Of a stretch of 20,392 nucleotides of DNA, positions 1-6,864 are shown piece after piece. The notes below the pieces were generated by a model, which worked only from the letters and a program-made list of their open reading frames with translations, was not told the origin of the DNA and did not search any database. Source of the stretch: DATFGK01 sp046712825 (GTDB lineage: Bacteria > Actinomycetota > AC-67); the NCBI GenBank assembly GCA_046712825.1, contig JBKKCR010000046.1, forward strand, positions 1 through 20,392, given 5' to 3'. The position numbers and the translations under genes are program-made. The number at the start of each line of letters is the position of its first letter. Within the stretch, counting starts at the first letter, position 1.

Positions 1-126
1 GCCCGGCTCATCATGCCCGTGACGATCTTCGTTCGACCCGACGGCATCGTCGCTTTCCGCCAGTTCGGCCCCCTCAGTGAAGGGGCCCTCCGTGAGATCC
101 TGGCGAAAGAGCTCGGTCTCCGATGA
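1..126 (+). CDS. TlpA/ResA-like thioredoxin-fold protein, C-terminal fragment
   Basis: Only the last 41 codons are in the window; the reading frame is open from the first base and ends at TGA 124-126. The peptide contains MPVTIFVRPDGIVAFRQFG followed by a final helix. This matches the end of TlpA/ResA-type thioredoxin folds: the cis-proline loop (M-P-V-T), the central strand, a D-G turn and the last strand and helix. The catalytic CxxC would lie upstream and cannot be checked. Such proteins are usually secreted or membrane-anchored thiol reductants, often used in cytochrome c maturation. That would suit the downstream cytochrome c genes, but this link is inference. The fold is fairly clear; the exact subfamily is not. 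Confidence 0.6.
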   Translation, partial: ARLIMPVTIFVRPDGIVAFRQFGPLSEGALREILAKELGLR

Positions 127-145
127 CCTTTTCGGCCACGAACGG

Positions 146-174
146 TTGCACCTCGGCCGGGGCCGGGGGATAAT
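146..174 (+). promoter_or_regulatory. Candidate Rex-controlled promoter of the bc-complex operon (P1)
   Basis: A -35-like TTGCAC (146-151) and a -10-like GATAAT (169-174) are separated by 17 nt, which predicts a start near 181. The Rex palindrome at 190-207 would then lie just downstream of the start, a position where a bound repressor blocks transcription. The -35 matches the consensus only partly (3 of 6). This is an inference from spacing and placement. Confidence 0.45.
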
Positions 175-189
175 CCATTTCGGAGACGC

Positions 190-207
190 TTGTGAACGAG
201 TTCACAA
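190..207. promoter_or_regulatory. Rex operator (ROP box), perfect palindrome
   Basis: TTGTGAAC-GA-GTTCACAA is a perfect 8+2+8 inverted repeat. It contains the known actinobacterial Rex consensus TGTGAAC-N3-TTCACA. The rex gene itself is in this window (14499-15191) and carries a related box in its own promoter. The site lies in the non-coding leader about 110 nt before the first gene of the bc-complex operon, so Rex probably represses this operon when NADH/NAD+ is low. Confidence 0.85.
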
Positions 208-252
208 ACGAGCAAGCGACCTGAACGCGCTGGACGATAGGTACGGGTAGGT

Positions 253-283
253 TTGGTGGAGGCGTTCCGGCGGGTCGTATAAT
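253..283 (+). promoter_or_regulatory. Second candidate promoter of the bc-complex operon (P2)
   Basis: A perfect -10 hexamer TATAAT occupies 278-283, with a weak -35-like TTGGTG at 253-258 (19-nt spacing). Transcription would start near 290, leaving a leader of about 28 nt with an AGGGAGGA ribosome binding site around 299-306. It lies about 70 nt downstream of the Rex operator, so it may act as a less Rex-dependent promoter. The poor -35 makes this tentative. Confidence 0.4.
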
Positions 284-318
284 CCGGCCGCCGGCGGCAG
301 GGAGGACACGGGTCGTTG

Positions 319-738
319 ATGGACTCAAGTCTCGGTTTGGCCTTCAACGACACTTCTCCGCTTTGGCTCATCCTCCAGGAGGCCGTCTACCTGGGACTCG
401 CCTTTGCTCTCCTCGGGGTCGCCTACAAAGCCAAGAGCGAATGGGTCCGTGCGGGGATCGCCACCCTCGGGCTCGCCGTTCTCGCTTGGCACGTGCTGGC
501 GATCATCCCATCCTGGTGGCTCTACTACGCCGACGGCGTACTCGGATGGGGAGGAAACGGCTGCACGAAGATCGACGCGACCTGCCTGAAACAGTCGGCC
601 CGCGACATCATCGTGGTCGGCGAGAACGCGATCGGGCTGGGGGCATTGGTCGTAGGCTTCCTGATGTGGCAGAAGAAGTTCCCGAAGCAGCTCGCCCCGG
701 GCGAGCCAAAACGTGAGATGACGGGGGGCTACAAGTGA
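319..738 (+). CDS. Small three-helix membrane protein, first gene of bc-complex operon
   Basis: I do not recognise this 139-residue protein. Three hydrophobic helices are visible at about residues 17-36, 44-66 and 97-117. The stretch between helices 2 and 3 is rich in Trp and Tyr and has two cysteines (C82 and C89) that could form a disulphide or bind a cofactor. The C-terminus is charged and probably cytoplasmic. The start is ATG 319 or the adjacent in-frame TTG 316; a strong GGAGG at 301-305 is 10 nt from TTG and 13 nt from ATG. Its stop overlaps the ferredoxin start by 4 nt (GTGA, 735-738), implying translational coupling. Position suggests an accessory subunit or assembly factor of the bc complex; this is inferred only from context. 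Confidence 0.75.
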   Translation: MDSSLGLAFNDTSPLWLILQEAVYLGLAFALLGVAYKAKSEWVRAGIATLGLAVLAWHVLAIIPSWWLYYADGVLGWGGNGCTKIDATCLKQSARDIIVVGENAIGLGALVVGFLMWQKKFPKQLAPGEPKREMTGGYK

Positions 739-1103
739 GCTCCACCTCCAACAAGCCTCCCTTCTACGACGACTACGAGCTGAAGGTCGTCGACCCGGGA
801 TGGCTGGCCACCCGGGTGAAACCGAAGCGGCACATCGGACTCGACCCCGACCTGTGCATCCTCTGCAGGGCGTGCGAGGACGTGTGCCCGTGGGACTGCA
901 TCTACATGCTGTCGCCGGACATCGTTGCCGATGCGGAAGGCGAGAACCTCGAGAAGGCGGCGAAGGGCTCCGAGGCGATCTTCGTGATCGACGACAACGA
1001 GTGCACGCGCTGCGGTATCTGCGTCGACCGGTGTCCCTCGGACGCGCTGTTCTACGTCACGATGGGTGAGCAGAAGGGCCGCGCGGTCGCGGCGAACGAG
1101 TAG
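735..1103 (+). CDS. 2x[4Fe-4S] ferredoxin in bc-complex operon
   Basis: This 122-residue protein has two complete bacterial-type ferredoxin motifs, CxxCxxCxxxCP at C41-C44-C47-C51 and at C90-C93-C96-C100. It should therefore carry two [4Fe-4S] clusters. The motifs are separated by a 38-residue acidic insertion, longer than in small clostridial ferredoxins. The N-terminal 35 residues have a basic patch (RVKPKRH) that could dock on the membrane subunits. No signal peptide or membrane helix is seen, so it is probably cytoplasmic or peripheral. It starts at GTG 735, overlapping the upstream gene, and lies 14 nt before the cytochrome b gene. Ferredoxins are not part of the canonical bc1, so it may pass low-potential electrons to or from the quinone pool through this complex; that role is inference. 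Confidence 0.9.
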   Translation: MSSTSNKPPFYDDYELKVVDPGWLATRVKPKRHIGLDPDLCILCRACEDVCPWDCIYMLSPDIVADAEGENLEKAAKGSEAIFVIDDNECTRCGICVDRCPSDALFYVTMGEQKGRAVAANE

Positions 1104-1117
1104 GGAGGACGGGGGGC

Positions 1118-1903
1118 GTGCCGGACAGCCAGAAGCCACTCCTGAGCGAACAGCTCGACATCCTCAAAGAGAAGATCCAGGACTCGCAGGTCTGGAAGTC
1201 GATCTTCCGGCCGGGCTCGTATCTCCGTAAGGGCTACAAGTCGACGACGCGCGATCGTGCGCTCGCGACGATGAACAATGTGCTGTACCACCTCCACCCG
1301 ACCAAGGTGAAGCGGCACGGGTTGAAGCTGACGTACACCTTCTGCCTCGGCGGCCTTTCGTTCTTCCTGTTCGTCCTGTTGACGATCACCGGCATCTACC
1401 TGATGTTCTTCTACCGCCCTGCGGCCGAGATCACGGCGCAGCTCGCGTACAAGGACATGGCGGATCTGTCGCAGGCGATCACGTTCGGGCAGTTGACGCG
1501 CAACCTGCATCGATGGGCCGCGCACTTGATGGTTATCACCGTGTTCCTGCACATGTGCCGGGTCTTCTACCACGGCGCGTACAAGCCCCCACGGGAGTTC
1601 AACTGGGTGATCGGAGTGAACCTCCTCGTGATCACCTTGTTGCTCTCGTTCACCGGCTATCTGTTGCCGTGGGATCAGCTGGCCGTCTGGGCCGTCACGG
1701 TCGGCACCAACATGATGGGCTACACGCCCGTGTTCGGAAGACAGGTGAAATTCGTCTTAGTCGCCGGCGGAGAGGTCGGACCTCCGACGTTGATCCGATG
1801 GTATGTGTTACACGTTCTCGCTCTGCCGTTCGTGATCGTCATCCTGATGGCGGTTCACTTCTGGCGGATCCGCAAGGACGGCGGCATCTCGGGACCGCTC
1901 TAG
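1118..1903 (+). CDS. Cytochrome b, N-terminal (b6-like) subunit of quinol:cytochrome c oxidoreductase
   Basis: This 261-residue membrane protein carries the four-helix haem-binding half of cytochrome b. The haem ligands are visible as H131 (in HRWAAH) and H145 (LHMCRVF) on helix B, and H232 (VLHVLALP) and H247 (AVHF) on helix D. The 14- and 15-residue spacings match cytochrome b6-type proteins. GYLLPWDQ after helix C is the conserved quinol-site region. An N-terminal cytoplasmic extension of about 70 residues, rich in Lys and Arg, precedes helix A. It starts at GTG 1118, 14 nt after the ferredoxin stop, behind AGGGAGGA. The remaining helices are encoded separately 9 nt downstream, so the complex has a split, b6f-like cytochrome b. 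It oxidises quinol (probably menaquinol in an actinobacterium) and passes electrons to the Rieske protein and, through the two b haems, back to quinone. Confidence 0.92.
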   Translation: MPDSQKPLLSEQLDILKEKIQDSQVWKSIFRPGSYLRKGYKSTTRDRALATMNNVLYHLHPTKVKRHGLKLTYTFCLGGLSFFLFVLLTITGIYLMFFYRPAAEITAQLAYKDMADLSQAITFGQLTRNLHRWAAHLMVITVFLHMCRVFYHGAYKPPREFNWVIGVNLLVITLLLSFTGYLLPWDQLAVWAVTVGTNMMGYTPVFGRQVKFVLVAGGEVGPPTLIRWYVLHVLALPFVIVILMAVHFWRIRKDGGISGPL

Positions 1904-1912
1904 GAGACGACG

Positions 1913-2776
1913 ATGGCCGACGAGGGCATCGATCAGGAAGTATTCGACCGCGAGACCGCGGCCGGGAAGCCCGAGCGAGTCGCGCGGGCCCTGGCCAAGT
2001 CGGCGTTCGTCCGCAAGCAGAAGGCAGCGTCTGCCGCCGCAGCCCCGACACCCGTGCCGGCAGCGGAAGTGGCGGCGCCTGGAGAGGCCGCGACCCCCGC
2101 AGCCGATGCAGGGGCAGCACCTGCCGCCGCGGCACAGCCGGCAGCAGCAGCGGCAGCCGCTCCGGCGGCTGCTCCGGCCGCAGCCGCGGTGCCCAGGCTC
2201 ACTCCTGAGGAGCGCGCCGCTCGCGTCGCTGCGGCCACCGGCGTCAAGGTTGGGAACGGCGGCGGCCGCGGGAAAGGCGTGGGCGAGACCCATCGCCTGC
2301 TCGCGATGGTGCCGCCGAGCGGGATCCAGCGGGTCGAGAAACGGCAAGAGGACAAGGTCAACGTCTGGCCGCACCTGCTCGCCGAAGAGTTCCTGGCGCT
2401 GCTCGTCGTGATGGCGCTTCTGCTGGTGTTCTCGACCTTCGTCAACGCGCCGTTCCGCGAGCTGGCGAACTTCTCCTTCACTCCCAACCCGTCGAAGGCC
2501 CCTTGGTACTTCCTCGGCCTTCAGGAGTTGCTGCGCTACTTCCATCCGATGGTCGCCGGTGTGACGCTGCCGGGCCTCGGGATCTTCGCGCTGATGGCGC
2601 TCCCCTACGCGGACAAGAACCCGAGCATCCAGCCGGATCGTCGCAAGTTCGCCATCATCGCGTTCACGATGTTCATCATGTTCTGGTCCGTGCTCGTCAT
2701 CATCGGTTCTTTCTTCCGCGGCCCGGGCTTCAACTTCATCTGGCCCTGGAAGACCGGACTCTTCTTCGACCTGTGA
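1913..2776 (+). CDS. Cytochrome b C-terminal (subunit IV-like) protein with Ala/Pro-rich extension
   Basis: This 287-residue protein is the second half of cytochrome b, equivalent to subunit IV of b6f. Three membrane helices lie at about 156-178, 214-231 and 246-267. The quinol-oxidation loop reads KAPWYFLGLQELL (residues 195-207), where most bc1 and b6f complexes have PEWY. Before the membrane part is an unusual hydrophilic extension of about 150 residues. Its first 37 residues are charged, followed by a low-complexity Ala/Pro tract (about 38-94) and a basic Gly-rich region, probably a flexible cytoplasmic linker. The start is ATG 1913 with GGAG 7 nt upstream. It lies between the b6-like gene and the Rieske gene. 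I see no frameshift, and the low-complexity tract keeps the reading frame. Confidence 0.9.
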   Translation: MADEGIDQEVFDRETAAGKPERVARALAKSAFVRKQKAASAAAAPTPVPAAEVAAPGEAATPAADAGAAPAAAAQPAAAAAAAPAAAPAAAAVPRLTPEERAARVAAATGVKVGNGGGRGKGVGETHRLLAMVPPSGIQRVEKRQEDKVNVWPHLLAEEFLALLVVMALLLVFSTFVNAPFRELANFSFTPNPSKAPWYFLGLQELLRYFHPMVAGVTLPGLGIFALMALPYADKNPSIQPDRRKFAIIAFTMFIMFWSVLVIIGSFFRGPGFNFIWPWKTGLFFDL

Positions 2777-2783
2777 GGACGTC

Positions 2784-3506
2784 ATGCTCGCACTGAGTGC
2801 CTGGAACTGGGTCGCGATCGGTTTCGGCATAGCCATCGGCCTCGCCGGCGGCGCTCTCATCATGGTGAACCTCTACGCCATCCTTCGCGCCAAGCGCGAG
2901 GGGCCGAAGAGTCACCGCCCGCTGGTCGGAAAGCCGAAGCAGCTCTCTCGTCGAGGATTCTTCGGACGCATGCTGGGCCTCGGGTTCGGCATCGCTCTGC
3001 TCGACTTCGGCGCTCTGTCGCTCGCGTTCCTGTGGCCGTCGTCCCGCGCAGGGTTCGGCGGAAAGGTGGCGGTTCCGGTCGGGCTCGCAGAGATCAAGGC
3101 GCAGTTGGCCTCGACGCATCAGCCGTTCTACTTCGCGCCCGGTCGCTTTTACCTGGTCCCGTACGACGTGCCCGGCTCGCCGTACGAAACCGCGGGGCTC
3201 GTCGCCGGTGGAATCATGGCGTTGTACCAGCGGTGCGTGCACCTCGGATGCAAGGTGCCGTTCTGTATAACGTCGCAGTGGTTCGAGTGTCCCTGCCACG
3301 GATCCAAGTACAACCGCGCCGGTGAGTACCGGCTCGGACCGGCGCCTCGGGGCCTCGACCGCTTCCCCCTCACGGTCGAAGGCGACGTCCTGACCGTCGA
3401 CACGACCTTCGTGATCACCGGCCCGCCGCGCGGACAGAACACGACCGGCCAGGAGCGCGAAGGCGATTTCTGCGCCGAGGTTCGCAGGGAAGTCCACAAG
3501 GTATAG
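2784..3506 (+). CDS. Rieske [2Fe-2S] iron-sulphur protein of the bc complex
   Basis: This 240-residue protein has both Rieske cluster motifs. They are CVHLGC (ligands C151 and H153, disulphide C156) and CPCHGS (ligands C169 and H172, disulphide C171). An additional C161 is unusual but not unique. Two hydrophobic helices are visible: residues 8-32, and 64-84 directly after a twin-arginine motif (SRRGFFGR, 55-62). The folded cluster domain is therefore probably exported by the Tat pathway and stays membrane-anchored. Classical actinobacterial QcrA has three helices, so this one is simpler. It accepts electrons from quinol at the cytochrome b outer site and passes them to cytochrome c. The start is ATG 2784 with GAGG 6 nt upstream, 7 nt after the cytochrome b gene. 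Confidence 0.93.
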   Translation: MLALSAWNWVAIGFGIAIGLAGGALIMVNLYAILRAKREGPKSHRPLVGKPKQLSRRGFFGRMLGLGFGIALLDFGALSLAFLWPSSRAGFGGKVAVPVGLAEIKAQLASTHQPFYFAPGRFYLVPYDVPGSPYETAGLVAGGIMALYQRCVHLGCKVPFCITSQWFECPCHGSKYNRAGEYRLGPAPRGLDRFPLTVEGDVLTVDTTFVITGPPRGQNTTGQEREGDFCAEVRREVHKV

Positions 3507-3509
3507 ACC

Positions 3510-4466
3510 ATGATCGATTGGGGGAATTTGGTACCGCTCGCGCAGGCCGACGATCGCGTAGCAACCGCGATCATCGTGAGCGTCGCGATCCTCGCGTTCT
3601 TCGCGTTCATCGTCATCACCGCGCTCGGCGGCCCGCGGACCCGCAAGGGCGAGGTGCCGGCCGGGTTCCGGCCGGGCCCCTCGGACGCCGACCTCGAGCG
3701 CAAGGTGCTCGACCGATGGATCGCCTACGGGATGGTCAGCACCGTGTTCATGGCGGTCTTCTTCCCCGTGTATTGGCTGCGCGAGCCCACACGTCTCGCG
3801 AACAAAGAAACCCAGTTCCTTCGGGAGTCGATCGTTCGCGGTGAGGAGATCTTCGGCCCCGCGAGCCCGGACAGTCTCCGAGCGCTCGGCTGTGCCGACT
3901 GCCACGGCATCGGCGCGGCGGGCGGCGGACGGGAATTCACAATCATCGACCGTGAGACCGGCAAGCCGGTGAAGGTGATCTACGCGGAGCCGCCGCTGCG
4001 GCTCGCCGTCGCCCGCTATACCGCGGCGGGGCGGAACGTCGACGAGATCAAGCTCTTGTTGCGCGACGCGATCCAGCGTGGGCGGCCGGGGACCCCGATG
4101 CCGACGTGGGCACTTGAGTTCGGCGGACCGCTGAACTCGCAGGCGATCGACGACATCATGAATTACCTGATGTCGATCCAGGTCGCGGTTGCGCCGCTCA
4201 CCGGCAAGCTCGACGGCCAAGCGATGTTCGACGCGAACTGTTCTGTGTGCCACGGAGCGAACGCGTCCGGCGGGATCGGACCGAACCTCACCGTCGAGTT
4301 CCAGCGCAACTCCGAACAACAGATCTTCGACATCATCAAGAAGGGGCGCCAGAACCCGGACCGCCCGTCGATGCCTGCGTGGGGACACCTCGGCGACGAT
4401 GCGATCCGCGCGCTGGTGAACTTCATCAAGAGCATCCAGGCCGGCGCGGAGGGTTCCGGTGCGTAG
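3510..4466 (+). CDS. Membrane-anchored dihaem cytochrome c of the bc complex
   Basis: This 318-residue protein has two haem c sites, CADCH (128-132) and CSVCH (244-248). Candidate axial methionines are M197 (GTPMPTW) and M288 (PSMPAWG), defining two class I cytochrome c domains. Two membrane helices lie at about 18-40 and 70-90, so the haem domains should be outside the membrane. Functionally it resembles actinobacterial QcrC, a dihaem cytochrome c that passes electrons directly to the terminal oxidase, although the domain order with two N-terminal helices differs from QcrC. It starts at ATG 3510, 3 nt after the Rieske stop, and its end overlaps the next gene by 8 nt. Cytochrome c maturation genes must lie elsewhere, perhaps near the thioredoxin-like gene at the window start. 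Confidence 0.92.
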   Translation: MIDWGNLVPLAQADDRVATAIIVSVAILAFFAFIVITALGGPRTRKGEVPAGFRPGPSDADLERKVLDRWIAYGMVSTVFMAVFFPVYWLREPTRLANKETQFLRESIVRGEEIFGPASPDSLRALGCADCHGIGAAGGGREFTIIDRETGKPVKVIYAEPPLRLAVARYTAAGRNVDEIKLLLRDAIQRGRPGTPMPTWALEFGGPLNSQAIDDIMNYLMSIQVAVAPLTGKLDGQAMFDANCSVCHGANASGGIGPNLTVEFQRNSEQQIFDIIKKGRQNPDRPSMPAWGHLGDDAIRALVNFIKSIQAGAEGSGA

Positions 4467-5289
4467 CCTCGGCACCCTGATCCCCCTCGCCCTCGAGGGT
4501 CAGTGGAGCGGCGCGGCCGCGGTCGCCGTCGTTCTCACCTCTGCCGTGATCTTCATGGGAACGATCTACTTCCTACTCACGACGCTCTTCGGCTGGCGCC
4601 GGGCCTTCCACATCTCGATGGTCAGCCTGATGGGATTCATGATCATCCTGTCGCTCGTTTGGCTCGTCGGGTCCCCGGGGACCGTTCCCGGAACCGGTCC
4701 GCGAGGACGTGAGCCGACCTGGGTTCCCTTCCTGGCCGACAGCGAGTTCGGGGCCGACTTCCGCGACCTGACCGGCGAATTCCCCCAGGGCTGGGATGCT
4801 CCGGGGAAGAAATACTTCGGAAACAGCGATAAGGAGAACACCGGAGCGATCGACGCGACCGGTGAGGTCGACACCGTCAAAGGTCTCTTGCTACCGGCGC
4901 TGGCCGGGTACGGGCAGCAGCAAGACTTCCCGTCGGAAAAGCCCGAAGACTACGACTTCCGACTTCCCTCGAAGACTACGGCGGCTGAGGCGAAGCTCAC
5001 TGCGGAGGAACGTGCGATCCCGGTCGCGGAGGTTCGTTTCAAGGATGCCGGCGGCGGCGAGCTGCTGATCGGCGTACGCATCCCGGGCCTCGCCGACAAG
5101 CATCCGGAGATCACGATCTTCGCGTTCCGCGACAAGGGAGCGATCTTCCTGCCGTCGCTTTACTTCCTGGTTGTGTCGATCTTCCTCTTCGCGCTCCACC
5201 TGTGGCTGCTGGCCCGCGACGAGATCAAGCAGCGGGCGCGGGACGCAGAGACGGTAACGACTCCCACCAAGGTCGGCACCGGCGCCTAG
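4459..5289 (+). CDS. Unrecognised three-helix membrane protein, last gene of bc-complex operon
   Basis: I do not recognise this 276-residue protein. Two helices lie near the N-terminus (about 18-42 and 51-71) and one near the C-terminus (about 230-252). Between them is a hydrophilic domain of about 155 residues that contains no cysteine, so it is unlikely to hold haem c or an iron-sulphur cluster. With an even number of helices before it, the loop lies on the same side as the N-terminus. The sequence ends with a charged tail. The GTG start at 4459 lies inside the end of the cytochrome c gene (8-nt overlap), so translation is probably coupled. The operon ends here: the next gene converges 9 nt away. 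It may be an accessory or supercomplex-linking subunit; that is a guess from position. Confidence 0.8.
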   Translation: MRSLGTLIPLALEGQWSGAAAVAVVLTSAVIFMGTIYFLLTTLFGWRRAFHISMVSLMGFMIILSLVWLVGSPGTVPGTGPRGREPTWVPFLADSEFGADFRDLTGEFPQGWDAPGKKYFGNSDKENTGAIDATGEVDTVKGLLLPALAGYGQQQDFPSEKPEDYDFRLPSKTTAAEAKLTAEERAIPVAEVRFKDAGGGELLIGVRIPGLADKHPEITIFAFRDKGAIFLPSLYFLVVSIFLFALHLWLLARDEIKQRARDAETVTTPTKVGTGA

Positions 5290-5298
5290 CAGGTCCCC

Positions 5299-6582
5299 TC
5301 AGCCGGTCGATCCTCGGAACGCTTCGCCGGCAGCCTCGAGCGTTCGCTCGACGTCCTGCTCGGTGTGCGCCGCGCCCAGGAACCACCCCTCGAAGGCGCT
5401 CGGCGGGAGCCAGATGCCGCGCCGGAGCATGGCGTTGAAGAACGCCGCGAAGCCGGCCGTGTCCTGGCGCGACGCGGACTCGAAGTCCGAGACCGGATCG
5501 GCCGTGAAGAACAGCGAGAACAGCGACCCTTCGCGATTGATGGTCACCGGCACACCGGCTTCGCCCGCGGCGGCCGCCAGCCCGCCGGCCAGGCGTTCGG
5601 CGAGCGCCTCGAGCCGCAGGTATGGGGGATCGTCGGCGAGCACCTGGAGCGCGGCGAGCCCGGCCGCGACGGCGAGCGGGTTCCCCGACAGCGTGCCGGC
5701 CTGATACACCGGCCCCTCCGGAGCGAGCGACGACATCACGTCCGCGCGGCCTCCGAACGCCCCGACCGGCAATCCCCCGCCGATGATCTTCCCGAGCGTC
5801 GTCAGGTCGGGAACGATCCCGAACCGCTCCTGCGCGCCGCCGGGTCCGACCCGGAAACCGGTGATCACCTCATCGAAGATCAGCAACGCACCGTTCGCCT
5901 CGGTCAGCTTACGCAACGCTTCCAGGTAGCCGGGGGCGGCGGGGACGACGCCCATGTTCGCGGCCACCGGCTCGACGATCACCGCTGCGATCGCGTCCTT
6001 CGCTTGGTCGAAAGCCGACTCGACCGCGGCCGTGTCGTTGAAGGGCACGACGACGGTGTCGGAGGCTTGGGCCTGAGTTACTCCGGGCGAGTCTGGGAGA
6101 CCGAACGTGGCGACGCCGGACCCGGCGCGAGCAAGCAGACCGTCGGCGTGTCCGTGGTAACACCCCGAGAACTTGATCACCTTCGGCCGGCCGGTGAAGC
6201 CGCGCGCCAGACGAACGGCGCTCATGGTGGCTTCGGTCCCGCTCGAGACGAGGCGCACCTTCTCGATGCTGGGAACGGCGGAGCTAAGCCGCTCGGCGAG
6301 CTCGACCTCTCCCGGTGTCGGCGCCCCGAACGACGAGCCACGTTCGACGGCGTCCTTCACGGCGGCAACCACCCGCGGGTGCGCGTGCCCGAGGATCATC
6401 GCTCCCCAGGACTGCACGTAATCGACGTAGGTGTTCCCATCGACGTCGGTGACGGAGGCGCCTTCGCCTCGAACGATGAACGGCGGCACGCCTCCGACGG
6501 CACGAAACGCGCGGACCGGCGAGTTCACGCCGCCGGGGATGACGCGGCGCGCGCGGTCGAACAGGTCTTCGGACCGGGTCAC
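5299..6582 (-). CDS. hemL: Glutamate-1-semialdehyde 2,1-aminomutase
   Basis: This 427-residue class III aminotransferase matches the usual HemL length. It converts glutamate-1-semialdehyde to 5-aminolevulinate in the C5 haem pathway, in the cytoplasm. The pyridoxal phosphate lysine is K265 in TTLGKIIGGGLPVGAFGG, and the cofactor-contacting aspartate lies in FDEVITGFR (236-244). The family signatures GGVNSPVRAF (17-26) and SSGTEATMSAVRLAR (113-127) are intact. The start is GTG 6582; no clear Shine-Dalgarno precedes it. It is the last gene of the hemB - aldo/keto reductase - small membrane protein - hemL run. HemA, which makes its substrate, is encoded in the rex operon at 12582-13850. It converges with the bc operon with only 9 nt between stop codons, and no terminator is visible there. 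Confidence 0.97.
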   Translation of the reverse strand: MTRSEDLFDRARRVIPGGVNSPVRAFRAVGGVPPFIVRGEGASVTDVDGNTYVDYVQSWGAMILGHAHPRVVAAVKDAVERGSSFGAPTPGEVELAERLSSAVPSIEKVRLVSSGTEATMSAVRLARGFTGRPKVIKFSGCYHGHADGLLARAGSGVATFGLPDSPGVTQAQASDTVVVPFNDTAAVESAFDQAKDAIAAVIVEPVAANMGVVPAAPGYLEALRKLTEANGALLIFDEVITGFRVGPGGAQERFGIVPDLTTLGKIIGGGLPVGAFGGRADVMSSLAPEGPVYQAGTLSGNPLAVAAGLAALQVLADDPPYLRLEALAERLAGGLAAAAGEAGVPVTINREGSLFSLFFTADPVSDFESASRQDTAGFAAFFNAMLRRGIWLPPSAFEGWFLGAAHTEQDVERTLEAAGEAFRGSTG

Positions 6583-6611
6583 GTGGCTAAGGGTAGCGGG
6601 AGTGCGGTCGG

Positions 6612-6860
6612 CTACGCGTGCCCGTCGCGGCCGCCTCGTCCGCCGCGCGTGAAACGGTACACGGCGTAGGCGATCAACGGGACCGAGATCACCGCGATCC
6701 GCACAGCGTTGCGGCCCTCATCTCGGAGACAGTCGAGCGACGGCTCGTTGCAGACCGCCCCCATGATCCCGGCAACGAGGGCCGCCAGCGCGAGCGTTAG
6801 GAACACGACGACGGCGAGCTTGCGCGCGCGAGGTGTCCAGCGGGCTTCGCCCCGAGTCAC
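6612..6860 (-). CDS. Small two-helix membrane protein between aldo/keto reductase gene and hemL
   Basis: This 82-residue protein has two hydrophobic helices (about 15-36 and 52-68). A short loop between them holds two cysteines (C37 and C44), and the protein ends in a basic Gly/Arg-rich tail (TRGGRGGRDGHA). I do not recognise a family. I chose GTG 6860, 4 nt after the upstream stop. The same frame is open upstream to 6995, but that part lies inside the aldo/keto reductase gene and looks like out-of-frame low-complexity sequence. It is followed by hemL after 29 nt. Its function is unknown; location implies co-transcription with haem genes. Confidence 0.6.
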   Translation of the reverse strand: MTRGEARWTPRARKLAVVVFLTLALAALVAGIMGAVCNEPSLDCLRDEGRNAVRIAVISVPLIAYAVYRFTRGGRGGRDGHA

Positions 6861-6864
6861 GGAC

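Noticed and set aside
2024..2200. Ala/Pro tract in the cytochrome b C-terminal gene as a frameshift or nucleotide repeat artefact
   Set aside because: Codons vary (gca, gcc, gct, gcg), the frame is kept on both sides, and the charged head and membrane part are in one frame.
2736..4475. 579-residue open frame on the minus strand across the Rieske and cytochrome c genes
   Set aside because: It is opposite two genes with full cofactor motifs, has Arg/Asp/Glu-rich shadow composition and no recognisable domain. Long antisense frames are expected at this GC content.
4675..4700. Possible hairpin or operator in the last bc-operon gene
   Set aside because: GTCCCCGGGGAC is a palindrome, but it lies inside coding sequence in a GC-rich genome and has no promoter or conserved context.
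5365..6669. 434-residue + strand frame opposite hemL
   Set aside because: It is antisense to a gene with intact catalytic residues; the composition is low-complexity Arg/Gly/Glu with no motif.
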